Part shown: piece by piece, positions 1-5,787 of the stretch
Position numbering within the stretch: the first letter of the stretch is position 1
How the letters are laid out: each line of letters starts with the position of its first letter
IMG/VR virus record: IMGVR_UViG_3300032291_003341
Location: 1 to 23,573 of that record
Reading direction: 5' to 3' (one strand)
Length of the DNA stretch: 23,573 nt
DNA from: a virus
Program-made: the position numbers and the translations under genes
Notes under the pieces: model-generated
Database searches by the model: none
Told to the model about the DNA's origin: nothing
What the model saw: the letters and a program-made list of their open reading frames with translations, nothing else

Positions 1-2
1 AA

Positions 3-119
3 ACATTAGTGTCAGACATTGAATCGGGTGAGAATTCTAACTATGGGCAGGTACAATTTAAGAATGAAAACAATAATAACAGTGTTATTGAATTTACAAT
101 AGTAGCTAAAAACAACTAA
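3..119 (+). CDS. C-terminal fragment of an unknown protein (5' end outside window)
   Basis: An open frame enters from the left edge and ends at TAA 117-119, giving the last 38 residues of a protein. The fragment is rich in Asn and Ser and ends in a beta-like stretch (VIEFTIVAKNN). No family is recognisable from so little. A promoter-like sequence begins five bases after the stop, so this gene probably ends its own transcription unit. The reading frame is open throughout while the other two forward frames have several stops. Confidence 0.5.
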   Translation, partial: TLVSDIESGENSNYGQVQFKNENNNNSVIEFTIVAKNN

Positions 120-123
120 ATGA

Positions 124-156
124 TTTGGAGCCAATTGAAATGGATGATATATTAAT
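124..156 (+). promoter_or_regulatory. Phage promoter (TTTGG / TATATTAA variant)
   Basis: TTTGG at 124 and TATATTAA at 148 have the same 24-nt offset as the other promoters here, and the preceding AATGGATG matches the copy at 14787. It probably drives the genes from 225 to 1528. Confidence 0.6.
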
Positions 157-224
157 TAAAATGGTATCTAGACCAATTGATAAATTATCATTACCAAAAG
201 ATCATCACGTTAAAAGAATATAAT

Positions 225-617
225 ATGGAAGATAGAATACAATTAAATGGGGTATGGTACACTCGAGAAGATAACCAACCCACACAGGAAATAAAACCAT
301 TAAAGAGAGAAGATGTAACTGCCTTTAAAGGATTTGTATATGAAACAGATAAATTCTGTTATGAAGCAACCATTATAGCAAAAGATGGTTTATTTGAAGA
401 AGGTGAATACCATGATAATATTGATATTAAGTTCACTGACAAACGTATTAAACCATGGGTAGAAGATCACTGGGATAGTATGGCTTGGTTTAAGGGAGTA
501 CTTGAAAATAATCCTGAGTCAATTAATACATTATTAGTTGGGGATGGCATGAGTAGAGAAGATGTAGATGGGTTTAGATCATTTTTAGCATTTTTAAAAC
601 AACAAGGATGGTTATGA
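225..617 (+). CDS. Hypothetical protein, 130 aa
   Basis: I do not recognise this protein. It is acidic and soluble, with an N-terminal beta-rich part (IQLNGVWYTRED) and a helical C-terminus ending SFLAFLKQQGWL. The ATG at 225 is preferred over an in-frame TTG at 177 because it follows an AT-rich leader about 70 nt after the promoter at 124. The stop overlaps the next start as ATGA (614-617), so it is the first gene of a tightly coupled four-gene operon (225-1528). Confidence 0.8.
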   Translation: MEDRIQLNGVWYTREDNQPTQEIKPLKREDVTAFKGFVYETDKFCYEATIIAKDGLFEEGEYHDNIDIKFTDKRIKPWVEDHWDSMAWFKGVLENNPESINTLLVGDGMSREDVDGFRSFLAFLKQQGWL

Positions 618-958
618 GAACATATATTAGAGTAACATACGTAGCATTATCACACTACGGCAAACCAATAGCAACTGCCCATACAGAGAAAGATCTCAAA
701 GATGGAATAGATGAGTACTATGGAATAGGAACAGATAATAAAGCTAAGTATATTGAATGGGTAAATAACAATAGTAAGTACCCAGATGAACTTGAAGGAC
801 ATCATATCTATGAAGTAGATGATTTCAATGGTGGATTAGAGTTTGAGCATGTAAAGGTGTATTGTGTAGAATTTTATCCGTATACAAAATATGAAGTGGA
901 TACTCAAAAAGAAGCACTCATTGAACTAACAAATATAAACTTAGAAGATGAAAACTAA
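614..958 (+). CDS. Hypothetical protein, 114 aa
   Basis: Unrecognised acidic soluble protein, rich in Tyr, Asp and Glu. The start at 614 gives the ATGA overlap with the upstream gene that recurs in this genome; an ATG two codons earlier (608) is the alternative. It overlaps the following gene by 11 nt. No signal peptide or membrane segment is visible. Position and overlaps imply co-translation with its neighbours, but the sequence gives no function. Confidence 0.8.
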   Translation: MRTYIRVTYVALSHYGKPIATAHTEKDLKDGIDEYYGIGTDNKAKYIEWVNNNSKYPDELEGHHIYEVDDFNGGLEFEHVKVYCVEFYPYTKYEVDTQKEALIELTNINLEDEN

Positions 959-1217
959 AATAGTAGAACGTCTAATGAATGAGACACCAGAACATGTTAA
1001 ACAACAAGTTAGTGAATATGCTGATAATTTGGTAACCGTTAAAGCCTCAACAACCCAAGAACCATCAATGTGTATATCTGCAATACCTAATTATGTTGGT
1101 ATGTACTGTTTAGGAGGTGAGATTGGATTTTGTATTTGTTTTAAAACTAAACCTAATTGGTTTCATCGTACAATGATGAAGGTATGTTTGGGATGGGAAT
1201 GGAGAGATAAAAAATAA
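948..1217 (+). CDS. Hypothetical protein, 89 aa, Cys-rich
   Basis: Unrecognised small protein. The N-terminal half looks helical (VERLMNETPEHVKQQVSEYA). The C-terminal half carries four cysteines (MCIS, MYCLGG, FCICF) plus one in VCLGWEW, which could bind a metal, although there is no regular CxxC pair. It overlaps the previous gene by 11 nt and is followed 8 nt later by the next start. Confidence 0.75.
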   Translation: MKTKIVERLMNETPEHVKQQVSEYADNLVTVKASTTQEPSMCISAIPNYVGMYCLGGEIGFCICFKTKPNWFHRTMMKVCLGWEWRDKK

Positions 1218-1225
1218 AAATAAAT

Positions 1226-1528
1226 ATGATACTAACACCACTACAACAAATTAAAGACAACTACTATAAAATGAGTGAAAACCAATTTCATTATTGGATG
1301 TCTCAAAATATAGAAACATTGATGAAACAAGAACATGACATAATAGTTAACGCTTACGATAGAGAACCAATAGATGGAATACAAAACTGGTTTATAAGAG
1401 ACGGTGAGCGGTATTATGAATTACATATGGAGGGAAAGAGCGGAATTAGAGAATATAGTTCAGGGGAAACAAGTAGGGGGAACAAGACGGTGGAAGGAAA
1501 AAATTACTCATTCGAGGACGGAGTATAG
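1226..1528 (+). CDS. Hypothetical protein, 100 aa, C-terminus read from repeat array
   Basis: Last gene of the 225-1528 operon. Residues 1-78 look like an ordinary protein (LTPLQQIKDNYYKMSENQF, then WFIRDGERYYELHMEGKSG). From base 1461 the reading frame runs into a G-rich array of 13-nt units, so the last 22 residues (SSGETSRGNKTVEG...) are array-encoded and low in complexity. The original C-terminus may have been replaced when the array grew into the gene. No function is recognised. Confidence 0.6.
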   Translation: MILTPLQQIKDNYYKMSENQFHYWMSQNIETLMKQEHDIIVNAYDREPIDGIQNWFIRDGERYYELHMEGKSGIREYSSGETSRGNKTVEGKNYSFEDGV

Positions 1529-1968
1529 GGGGAACAAGTTAGGGTGAACAGGTAGGAGTATAGGGTAGGGGAAAACAGAATGTGATAACGTAGGAGGAAC
1601 AAGTACGGGAGAAAGGGTAGGGTAAACTAAAGTTTACAAGTAGGGTGAACGAGTAGGGGAACCAAGTGTGACAAACGGAAGAACAAGTGTGACTCACATA
1701 TCCAAATATAAGTATATACAAGAACGGTATGTGACAAACGTAGGGAGAATGGGTAGTATGAGGGCAGGGGAGTGTTAACCCACCTCGCCAGCACAAGCCA
1801 AACTCTTTATCGAAAAAATATATACAAAAATTCCCCACCCCCGGGGCAAATAAATGGGGATCCCCCGCGGGGGAACGCGCAGGGGGAACAAAAGGGGGAA
1901 CGGGTAGGGGAACGGACATGGCCCGGTCGGGGGACCCGGTAGGGGAAACCAAAGGGGGAACAAGAAGG
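1461..1968 (+). repeat. G-rich array of 12-13 nt units (consensus TAGGGGGAACAAG)
   Basis: This 491-nt gap between genes is far richer in G than its surroundings and is strongly strand-biased. Units set head to tail include CAGGGGAAACAAG (1461), TAGGGGGAACAAG (1474 and 1526), TAGGGTGAACAGG (1540), TAGGAGTATAGGG (1553), TAGGGGAAAACAG (1566), TAGGAGGAACAAG (1591), TAGGGTGAACGAG (1641) and TAGGGGAACCAAG (1654). A 12-nt version runs from 1869 to 1916 and two more units from 1940 to 1964. Between 1667 and 1860 the units are degenerate or absent. The period is not a multiple of three and all frames are broken, so it is not coding. G runs of 4-5 could form G-quadruplexes. Confidence 0.85.
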
Positions 1969-2001
1969 TTTGGCCCCCTGGGGAAGGGATGTTATATTTA
2001 G
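1969..2001 (+). promoter_or_regulatory. Phage promoter
   Basis: TTTGGC at 1969 and TATATTTA at 1993, starting just after the last array unit. It serves the gene at 2020. Confidence 0.85.
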
Positions 2002-2019
2002 TCAAATAAATAAACACAT

Positions 2020-2487
2020 ATGACACTACAAGAGCTAAAAAAAGAGGTTGCTAAAAAAATAATGTTAAAAAAGAATGCGTGGACGGAAACGTACGCCAAG
2101 GAAGGAGCGCCCACGGATTTTGAAAGACAGACCTACAAAGAGTACGCCGATATAATTGATAGAGAAATTAAGGAGATGATCCCTGAAAGTGAGTGGCTGA
2201 CAATTGAGCTAACAGGGTGCGCTAAGGGGGAATTGTCCCACTACACCATTGAAGACTCACTTAAAGAGGTATTTAAGCCAAGAGAAGGAATTTTGTATGA
2301 CAGCGAGGGAGGGCAGTTTTGGGTGTACGTCAAGTCCTCACTGGTGCAGAAGGTGTTAAGGCACATCGACTATCACTTTCCAGGCCAGATAGATCTACAT
2401 GTAGGTGTAAATAAATACGGCGACAATCCATGGTTTCAGAATTGGACCCAAGCAGAGATGTTCTTATCGACGCAAAAGGAGGGTTAA
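2020..2487 (+). CDS. Hypothetical protein, 155 aa
   Basis: Single-gene cassette with its own promoter. The N-terminus is helical (TLQELKKEVAKKIML), with a charged helix to about residue 60 (IDREIKEMIPESEWL), then a mixed beta region with several Trp and Tyr (GGQFWVYVKSSLVQKVLRHIDYHF). Its composition is somewhat richer in GC than its neighbours. The opening TLQEL resembles the TVQEL of the next gene. No family is recognised. Confidence 0.85.
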   Translation: MTLQELKKEVAKKIMLKKNAWTETYAKEGAPTDFERQTYKEYADIIDREIKEMIPESEWLTIELTGCAKGELSHYTIEDSLKEVFKPREGILYDSEGGQFWVYVKSSLVQKVLRHIDYHFPGQIDLHVGVNKYGDNPWFQNWTQAEMFLSTQKEG

Positions 2488-2493
2488 ACCTCC
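2478..2493 (+). terminator. Possible short hairpin at gene end
   Basis: GGAGG and CCTCC pair around the stop codon, followed by ACCTTTTG. It is short and may be only a weak terminator. Confidence 0.35.
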
Positions 2494-2504
2494 CTCACCT
2501 TTTG

Positions 2505-2537
2505 TTTGGCCTCGCGAACAATTGATGTTATATTTAA
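2505..2537 (+). promoter_or_regulatory. Phage promoter
   Basis: TTTGGC at 2505 and TATATTTA at 2529, followed by the common leader GTATAATTAAAAA. Confidence 0.88.
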
Positions 2538-2560
2538 GTATAATTAAAAAATATAAACAC

Positions 2561-2758
2561 ATGACAGTACAAGAATTAATCGACCAATTAACAGAGTTAA
2601 AAAATCAAGGTCACGGAGGAATGGAGTTAGTATTATCAGTTACCGACCACACAGATTGGGAGTATAACTTTGAATTTCCAGGTTTTGACATAGGAAATGT
2701 ATTTGATGATGATTTTGATGATTTGACCGACTATGGTATTTGTGAGGTAAGTATTTAA
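2561..2758 (+). CDS. Hypothetical protein, 65 aa, very acidic C-terminal half
   Basis: Starts TVQELIDQLTELKNQGHGG, a helix followed by a glycine turn as in many small phage early proteins, and then becomes strongly acidic (NVFDDDFDDLTDYG). An in-frame ATG at 2522 lies inside the promoter's -7 region and is therefore unlikely; ATG 2561 follows the standard leader. Single-gene cassette, function unknown. Confidence 0.82.
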   Translation: MTVQELIDQLTELKNQGHGGMELVLSVTDHTDWEYNFEFPGFDIGNVFDDDFDDLTDYGICEVSI

Positions 2759-2765
2759 AAGTAGG

Positions 2766-2798
2766 TTTGGCTTTGTAATAAAGGGATGTTATATTTAA
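2766..2798 (+). promoter_or_regulatory. Phage promoter
   Basis: TTTGGC at 2766 and TATATTTA at 2790, seven bases after the preceding stop codon. Confidence 0.88.
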
Positions 2799-2833
2799 TC
2801 AAATAAAAAAATAATAATTAAAAACAAAAAAGT

Positions 2834-3181
2834 ATGAACAAGTTCGCAGAATTGTTAGGTTTAAAAGCAAAAATTGCAGAGTTAGAAAACGAAATTAACA
2901 ATGAAAGTATTACTTTCACAAAAGAGGAGTTAATTGAATTTACTAAAACAATTAGTAATGCCGTTGCAAATGGTGTGAAGTATGAGTTGAGTAAAAAAGA
3001 TAATTTTGATTTTGGAAGTGCCTTATACACTAAACGTAATAGTGATTTAATGGGTGGTTTAGAAGTTAAAGTTAGTAGAGGTAGAGTGTTAAGTGAGGTT
3101 GTAGATAGTATTGATTGGGTGTTGGATGATGAGAATGTTGAGAGTGTAGTTGAGACTGTATTAGAGGGTTTAGGTAAGTAA
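2834..3181 (+). CDS. Hypothetical coiled-coil protein, 115 aa
   Basis: The N-terminus has a leucine heptad pattern (FAELLGLKAKIAELENEI), suggesting a coiled coil over about residues 3-25 and hence oligomerisation. A mixed region with Gly-rich turns and Val-rich strands follows (VKVSRGRVLSEVVDSIDWVL). Single-gene cassette bounded by its own promoter and a hairpin at 3197-3220. No family is recognised. Confidence 0.85.
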   Translation: MNKFAELLGLKAKIAELENEINNESITFTKEELIEFTKTISNAVANGVKYELSKKDNFDFGSALYTKRNSDLMGGLEVKVSRGRVLSEVVDSIDWVLDDENVESVVETVLEGLGK

Positions 3182-3196
3182 AATTACCTTTAAATG

Positions 3197-3220
3197 GAGG
3201 GGCACAGGAATGTGTCCCTC
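3197..3220 (+). terminator. Hairpin terminator
   Basis: GAGGGGCACA and TGTGTCCCTC form a 10-bp stem with one G-U pair and a GGAA loop, just after the 2834 gene. The following T run is poor (CTGTTT). Confidence 0.6.
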
Positions 3221-3222
3221 TG

Positions 3223-3255
3223 TTTGGCCTTTGGGGAGAGTGATGTTATATTTAG
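3223..3255 (+). promoter_or_regulatory. Phage promoter
   Basis: TTTGGC at 3223 and TATATTTA at 3247 with the standard leader. Confidence 0.88.
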
Positions 3256-3278
3256 GTATAATTAAAAAATAATAACAC

Positions 3279-3467
3279 ATGTATCAAGAAATTTACACCT
3301 ATTTGATCTTTGTAGATCGTAATAACATTTATGATTTTACATCTATTAGATGTTTTAAAGATGAGTTAAATAATCATTTAATTAAAGAGGAATTCTTATC
3401 ACCAGGCGAACACTACTCAGATTTTAGTTGGGTTATATTTGAGGAGGGTAGGATGATTCAAGGGTAA
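3279..3467 (+). CDS. Hypothetical protein, 62 aa
   Basis: Small soluble protein rich in aromatic residues (MYQEIYTYLIFVDRNNIYDF) and acidic towards the end. Single-gene cassette: promoter at 3223, a hairpin overlapping the stop codon, then the next promoter. No family is recognised. Confidence 0.78.
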   Translation: MYQEIYTYLIFVDRNNIYDFTSIRCFKDELNNHLIKEEFLSPGEHYSDFSWVIFEEGRMIQG

Positions 3468-3478
3468 CATTTGTTACC
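3463..3478 (+). terminator. Short hairpin overlapping stop codon
   Basis: GGTAAC and GTTACC form a perfect 6-bp stem around the TAA at 3465-3467; a weak terminator at best. Confidence 0.4.
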
Positions 3479-3483
3479 TCTTG

Positions 3484-3516
3484 TTTGGCTTTGCCGAACA
3501 TGGATGTTATATTTAA
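3484..3516 (+). promoter_or_regulatory. Phage promoter
   Basis: TTTGGCTT at 3484 and TATATTTA at 3508, upstream of the RadA-like gene. Confidence 0.88.
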
Positions 3517-3539
3517 TTCATAATAAAAAACACACACAC

Positions 3540-4343
3540 ATGAAAAATTTAGTAATGCAAAAGAAAAGAGGTCGTAAGCCAAAAGTTAAAGAAACAGTAG
3601 CGTTCGACCCAAAATCAGTTCAAATATTTAAAGGTTCTGAGCTGTCATTTAACGAATCTGTATTTCGCCCAATGTCAACTGGAACATTGATGGATTCAAT
3701 TTTATCAACAGATAAGGGTTTGATGCCTGCTGTTAATATGATTATCTGCGGCGGACCAGGTTCAGGTAAGAGTACAGTGGTATTAGATATGTTATCTAAA
3801 TTAGCGGCTAGAGGTAAAAAGGTATTGTTTGTGAGTGGTGAGATGGATGAAATTGGTCACTTCAAATATTGTAAACGTATGCCTGGTTTTAAGGTTGTAC
3901 CGACATTATTTTTGAAGAACTATACTGAAACGGTTCGTGAGACAATGGAGTATGTGTTCGACCAAGGTTATGATGTGATTGCGATTGATAGTATTGCTGA
4001 GGTAATTGAGATGTTTAAAGATACTTACCGTACAACTGAAAGCGCTGCGGAGTTATGGTTTTTGAACTTACAATCGACAGTTAAGAAAGGTGGTAACAAA
4101 TTAAAAAAGTACACATCGTTCATTAACATTCAACAGGTAACTAAAGCAGGTGATTTTGCAGGTAGTAACCGCTTAAAACACATGACTGAAGCAATGTGTC
4201 ATATTGATAGAATTAAAGGTAGCGATAGTAGAAAGATATATTTTAGTAAAAACAGAGATTGTGATACTGAATCATATATCAAATATAGAATTGGGTTTAG
4301 TAAGGTAGAGTATAGTTTGCCTGAGGCGGACGAAGAGGAATAA
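3540..4343 (+). CDS. RadA/RecA-like ATPase with N-terminal AT-hook-like patch
   Basis: A 267-aa P-loop ATPase of the RecA/RadA (Sms) type, expected to act on DNA in phage recombination or branch processing. Walker A is GGPGSGKST (71-79) and Walker B is VIAIDS (146-151). The segment LFVSGEMDEIGHFKYCKRM parallels the RadA 'SGEES..Q...R' sensor region. INIQQVTKAGDFAGSNRLKHM (195-215) parallels RadA's 'VTK.G.IAGP..LEHM', and FSKNRD (235-240) sits where RadA has KNRFG. The usual RadA zinc finger and Lon-like domain are absent; instead residues 8-18 (KKRGRKPKVKE) resemble an AT-hook. The start at 3540 follows the standard leader. Single-gene cassette with its own promoter. Confidence 0.85.
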   Translation: MKNLVMQKKRGRKPKVKETVAFDPKSVQIFKGSELSFNESVFRPMSTGTLMDSILSTDKGLMPAVNMIICGGPGSGKSTVVLDMLSKLAARGKKVLFVSGEMDEIGHFKYCKRMPGFKVVPTLFLKNYTETVRETMEYVFDQGYDVIAIDSIAEVIEMFKDTYRTTESAAELWFLNLQSTVKKGGNKLKKYTSFINIQQVTKAGDFAGSNRLKHMTEAMCHIDRIKGSDSRKIYFSKNRDCDTESYIKYRIGFSKVEYSLPEADEEE

Positions 4344-4344
4344 A

Positions 4345-4362
4345 GTGTGTGTTTTTTAATTA
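4345..4362 (+). repeat. Post-stop element GTGTGTTTTTTAATTATA
   Basis: A GTGTGTTTTT sequence just after a stop codon, followed by TATAGG. Close copies occur after the stops at 6614 and 8001, each followed by a G-rich element. It may be a 3' end or terminator element. Confidence 0.5.
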
Positions 4363-4506
4363 TAGGGGAATCGGGTGCGGAAACGCGCCCATTCTTCGTC
4401 TAGGGGTATCGGGCAACGTATTGCGTTAGGGGTATCGGGTAGGCGGCCTAATGCCCGGCTATGGCCGCAGGATTATCGGGTAGGTGGATCCGGTAGGAAG
4501 ATCCGG
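4363..4506 (+). repeat. Second array of 13-nt units (consensus TAGGGGTATCGGG)
   Basis: GC-rich noncoding sequence after the RadA-like gene. The clear 13-nt units are TAGGGGAATCGGG (4363), TAGGGGTATCGGG (4401 and 4427), TAGGTGGATCCGG (4481) and TAGGAAGATCCGG (4494), the last two directly in tandem. Between them lie GC-rich inverted stretches such as CGGCC and GGCCG. The units share the form TAGGGG.A.C with the array at 1461-1968, so the two arrays appear related. Confidence 0.75.
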
Positions 4507-4525
4507 ACAGGAGGGACAAGACAGG

Positions 4526-4558
4526 TTTGGCTTCCAGGTAGGGTGATGTTATATTCAG
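4526..4558 (+). promoter_or_regulatory. Phage promoter
   Basis: TTTGGCTT at 4526 and TATATTCA at 4550, followed by GGTATAATTAAAAA. Confidence 0.88.
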
Positions 4559-4578
4559 GTATAATTAAAAACAGATAT

Positions 4579-4848
4579 ATGAAAAATTTAGTAATTGAGC
4601 CAGGTAAAGACGCAGAACAATCAATTCACGCCCGCTACGGTAAGTTAATTGGAACTATTAAAGGAGTTATCAGTTATCACAATGTGGATGATGCGGTATT
4701 TAAGACGTTTATAACGGCCTTAACCGACGTATTAAACCCAGATAACGCCTTTGACGCACTACAGATTAAACAACTTATAGCCGTGGCTGAGGAGCGAGAG
4801 TTTAACGTTTCAGAAGTGGTAAAAGAAGTGAATCTTATCCACGAATAA
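4579..4848 (+). CDS. Hypothetical protein, 89 aa
   Basis: Unrecognised, mostly helical soluble protein (AVFKTFITALTDVLN, then IKQLIAVAEEREFNVSEVVKEV). ATG 4579 follows the standard leader; an open frame continues upstream only because the 13-nt array happens to lack stops there. The first 17 bases, giving MKNLVI, are identical to the start of the RadA-like gene at 3540, suggesting that promoter and start were copied together. Confidence 0.82.
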   Translation: MKNLVIEPGKDAEQSIHARYGKLIGTIKGVISYHNVDDAVFKTFITALTDVLNPDNAFDALQIKQLIAVAEEREFNVSEVVKEVNLIHE

Positions 4849-4849
4849 G

Positions 4850-4882
4850 TTTGGCTTAGGGGGATCAAGATGTTATATTCAG
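4850..4882 (+). promoter_or_regulatory. Phage promoter
   Basis: TTTGGCTT at 4850 and TATATTCA at 4874, starting two bases after the stop of the previous gene. It drives the 4913 gene, tRNA-Leu and perhaps the HNH gene. Confidence 0.88.
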
Positions 4883-4912
4883 ATAAATAATAAAAACAAA
4901 TAAATAAAGGTT

Positions 4913-5056
4913 ATGTCACAAAAAGGAAGACCAGTAGTAGAGGGTAGCGCACGTCAAACACGATTAGCGGCCCGCGCAGCACGAGTTGCAGCAAACGGAG
5001 GAACAGTTAAACGCGGACGCCCAGCGAAAGCGAAAACTGAAACCACAGAGGCGTAA
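4913..5056 (+). CDS. Small basic protein with AT-hook-like motif, 47 aa
   Basis: ATG at 4913 opens a 47-aa protein very rich in Ala, Arg and Lys. It has a KRGRPAK core near the C-terminus and an alanine-arginine helix (RLAARAARVAA) before it. RGRP is the core of AT-hook minor-groove binders, so DNA binding is a reasonable inference. The frame is bounded by the standard leader upstream and a GAGGC/GCCTC hairpin at the stop. Its higher GC content than neighbouring genes reflects its Ala/Arg composition. Confidence 0.8.
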   Translation: MSQKGRPVVEGSARQTRLAARAARVAANGGTVKRGRPAKAKTETTEA

Positions 5057-5061
5057 GCCTC
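5048..5061 (+). terminator. Short hairpin at stop codon (GAGGC/GCCTC)
   Basis: A perfect 5-bp stem with loop GTAA containing the stop codon, five bases before tRNA-Leu. It has no T run, so it may be a processing or attenuation hairpin. Confidence 0.4.
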
Positions 5062-5065
5062 AAAT

Positions 5066-5148
5066 GGCCGGGTGGAGAAATTGGTATACTCGCAACACTT
5101 AAAATGTTGTTCCCATAGGGAATGTCGGTTCGATCCCGACTCCGGCTA
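5066..5148 (+). tRNA. tRNA-Leu (UAA)
   Basis: Complete class II cloverleaf: acceptor GGCCGGG/TCCGGCT (two G-U pairs), D-stem GAG/CTC, anticodon arm CAACA-CTTAAAA-TGTTG with anticodon TAA, long variable arm TTCCC/GGGAA, T-arm GTCGG-TTCGATC-CCGAC, discriminator A. CCA is not encoded. It is co-transcribed from the promoter at 4850 and followed directly by an HNH endonuclease gene. Confidence 0.94.
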
Positions 5149-5168
5149 CTACCTTTAGGTAAATGTCA

Positions 5169-5178
5169 ATATTTATGA
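5169..5178 (+). promoter_or_regulatory. ATATTTATGA motif upstream of HNH gene
   Basis: One of seven ATATTTAT-type motifs found just upstream of start codons in this window; it may be a separate promoter for the endonuclease gene. The AT-rich background makes single copies weak evidence. Confidence 0.3.
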
Positions 5179-5200
5179 TAGACACATAAGATTGATAGAT

Positions 5201-5620
5201 ATGAAACCTAAAGACATAAGTAAAGAAACGTTCATTGAAATATGTAACCAACAACCAACAATGGCTAAAGCAGCAGTTGCTTTAGGGTTACACTTTAATA
5301 CCTTTAAAACATATGCTGTTAAATATGGCTGTTATGAGCCGAATCAAGCAGGTAAGGGTATTAAAAAGGATATTAAAAAACGGATCACGAATCTAGAAGA
5401 CTATGCTAATAGAGCTAGTGTCAGACGAGTGATCATTAAAGATGGTTTATTACCGTATGAGTGTAGTGAGTGTGGTATAAGTAAGTGGAACGAAAAACAG
5501 TTAGCACTTCACCTAGACCATATAAATGGTAAGAATGGGGACCATAGATTAGAGAATTTAAGATTTTTATGCCCGAATTGCCACTCACAGACAGATACAT
5601 ATACTGGTAAAAATAAGTAA
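5201..5620 (+). CDS. HNH endonuclease, probably a free-standing homing enzyme
   Basis: The 139-aa product has an N-terminal helical DNA-binding part (TMAKAAVALGLHFNTFKTYAV resembles a helix-turn-helix) and a C-terminal HNH nuclease. Zinc ligands are C88/C91 (CSEC) and C124/C127 (CPNC). The catalytic series is D106-H107 in LDHINGK, N119 in LENLRFL and H128 in CPNCHSQ. ATG 5201 is chosen over the in-frame TTG 5192. It lies 52 nt after tRNA-Leu, a common site for mobile nuclease genes in phages; the tRNA itself is intact. DNA nicking or cleavage is expected; the target is not visible. Confidence 0.88.
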   Translation: MKPKDISKETFIEICNQQPTMAKAAVALGLHFNTFKTYAVKYGCYEPNQAGKGIKKDIKKRITNLEDYANRASVRRVIIKDGLLPYECSECGISKWNEKQLALHLDHINGKNGDHRLENLRFLCPNCHSQTDTYTGKNK

Positions 5621-5627
5621 CCACTTG

Positions 5628-5660
5628 TTTGGCTTTGTGAAATAATGATGTTATATTTAG
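5628..5660 (+). promoter_or_regulatory. Phage promoter (in duplicated segment)
   Basis: TTTGGCTT at 5628 and TATATTTA at 5652; from 5646 onward it belongs to the exact 122-bp duplicate. It drives the microprotein at 5685 and probably the RNA cluster to 6326. Confidence 0.88.
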
Positions 5661-5767
5661 TCATAATTAAAAAACAATAACAATATGGAACACGCTTATT
5701 ACTGGGTATCAACATTACTCCAATTAATCATGATTATCGTTTTAATGGGTATTCGTGAGAACACAAA
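5646..5767 (+). repeat. 122-bp exact direct repeat, copy 1
   Basis: Identical base for base to 9491-9612. It carries the -7 part of a promoter, the leader and almost all of a 30-codon gene. The copies are 3845 bp apart, and the flanks differ immediately on both sides. Confidence 0.95.
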
Positions 5768-5777
5768 GAAGAAGTAA
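5685..5777 (+). CDS. Single-span membrane microprotein, 30 aa, copy 1
   Basis: The ORF starts at ATG 5685 after the standard leader and encodes MEHAYYWVST then LLQLIMIIVLMGI then RENTKKK. This is a short polar N-terminus, about 14 hydrophobic residues and a basic tail, typical of a small N-out/C-in membrane peptide. Perfect conservation of all but the last codons in the copy at 9530 supports it being a real gene. It is the first gene of a transcript that continues into two tRNA-like RNAs. Function unknown; holin-, toxin- or antitoxin-like roles are possible but not shown. Confidence 0.75.
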   Translation: MEHAYYWVSTLLQLIMIIVLMGIRENTKKK

Positions 5778-5787
5778 AAAACAATAT

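Noticed and set aside
140-223. 27-aa forward ORF between the left-edge fragment and the 225 gene
   Set aside because: Its start lies inside the promoter at 124-156, upstream of where transcription should begin; a 20-aa version from ATG 161 is possible but unsupported.
1539-2026. Long minus-strand ORFs rich in Pro, Ser and Phe
   Set aside because: They are the complement of the G-rich 13-nt array; composition is set by CCCC runs and there is no promoter or normal protein pattern.
4375-4578. Upstream extension of the 4579 gene through the repeat array
   Set aside because: It crosses the array and the promoter boxes; the ATG after the standard leader is the natural start.
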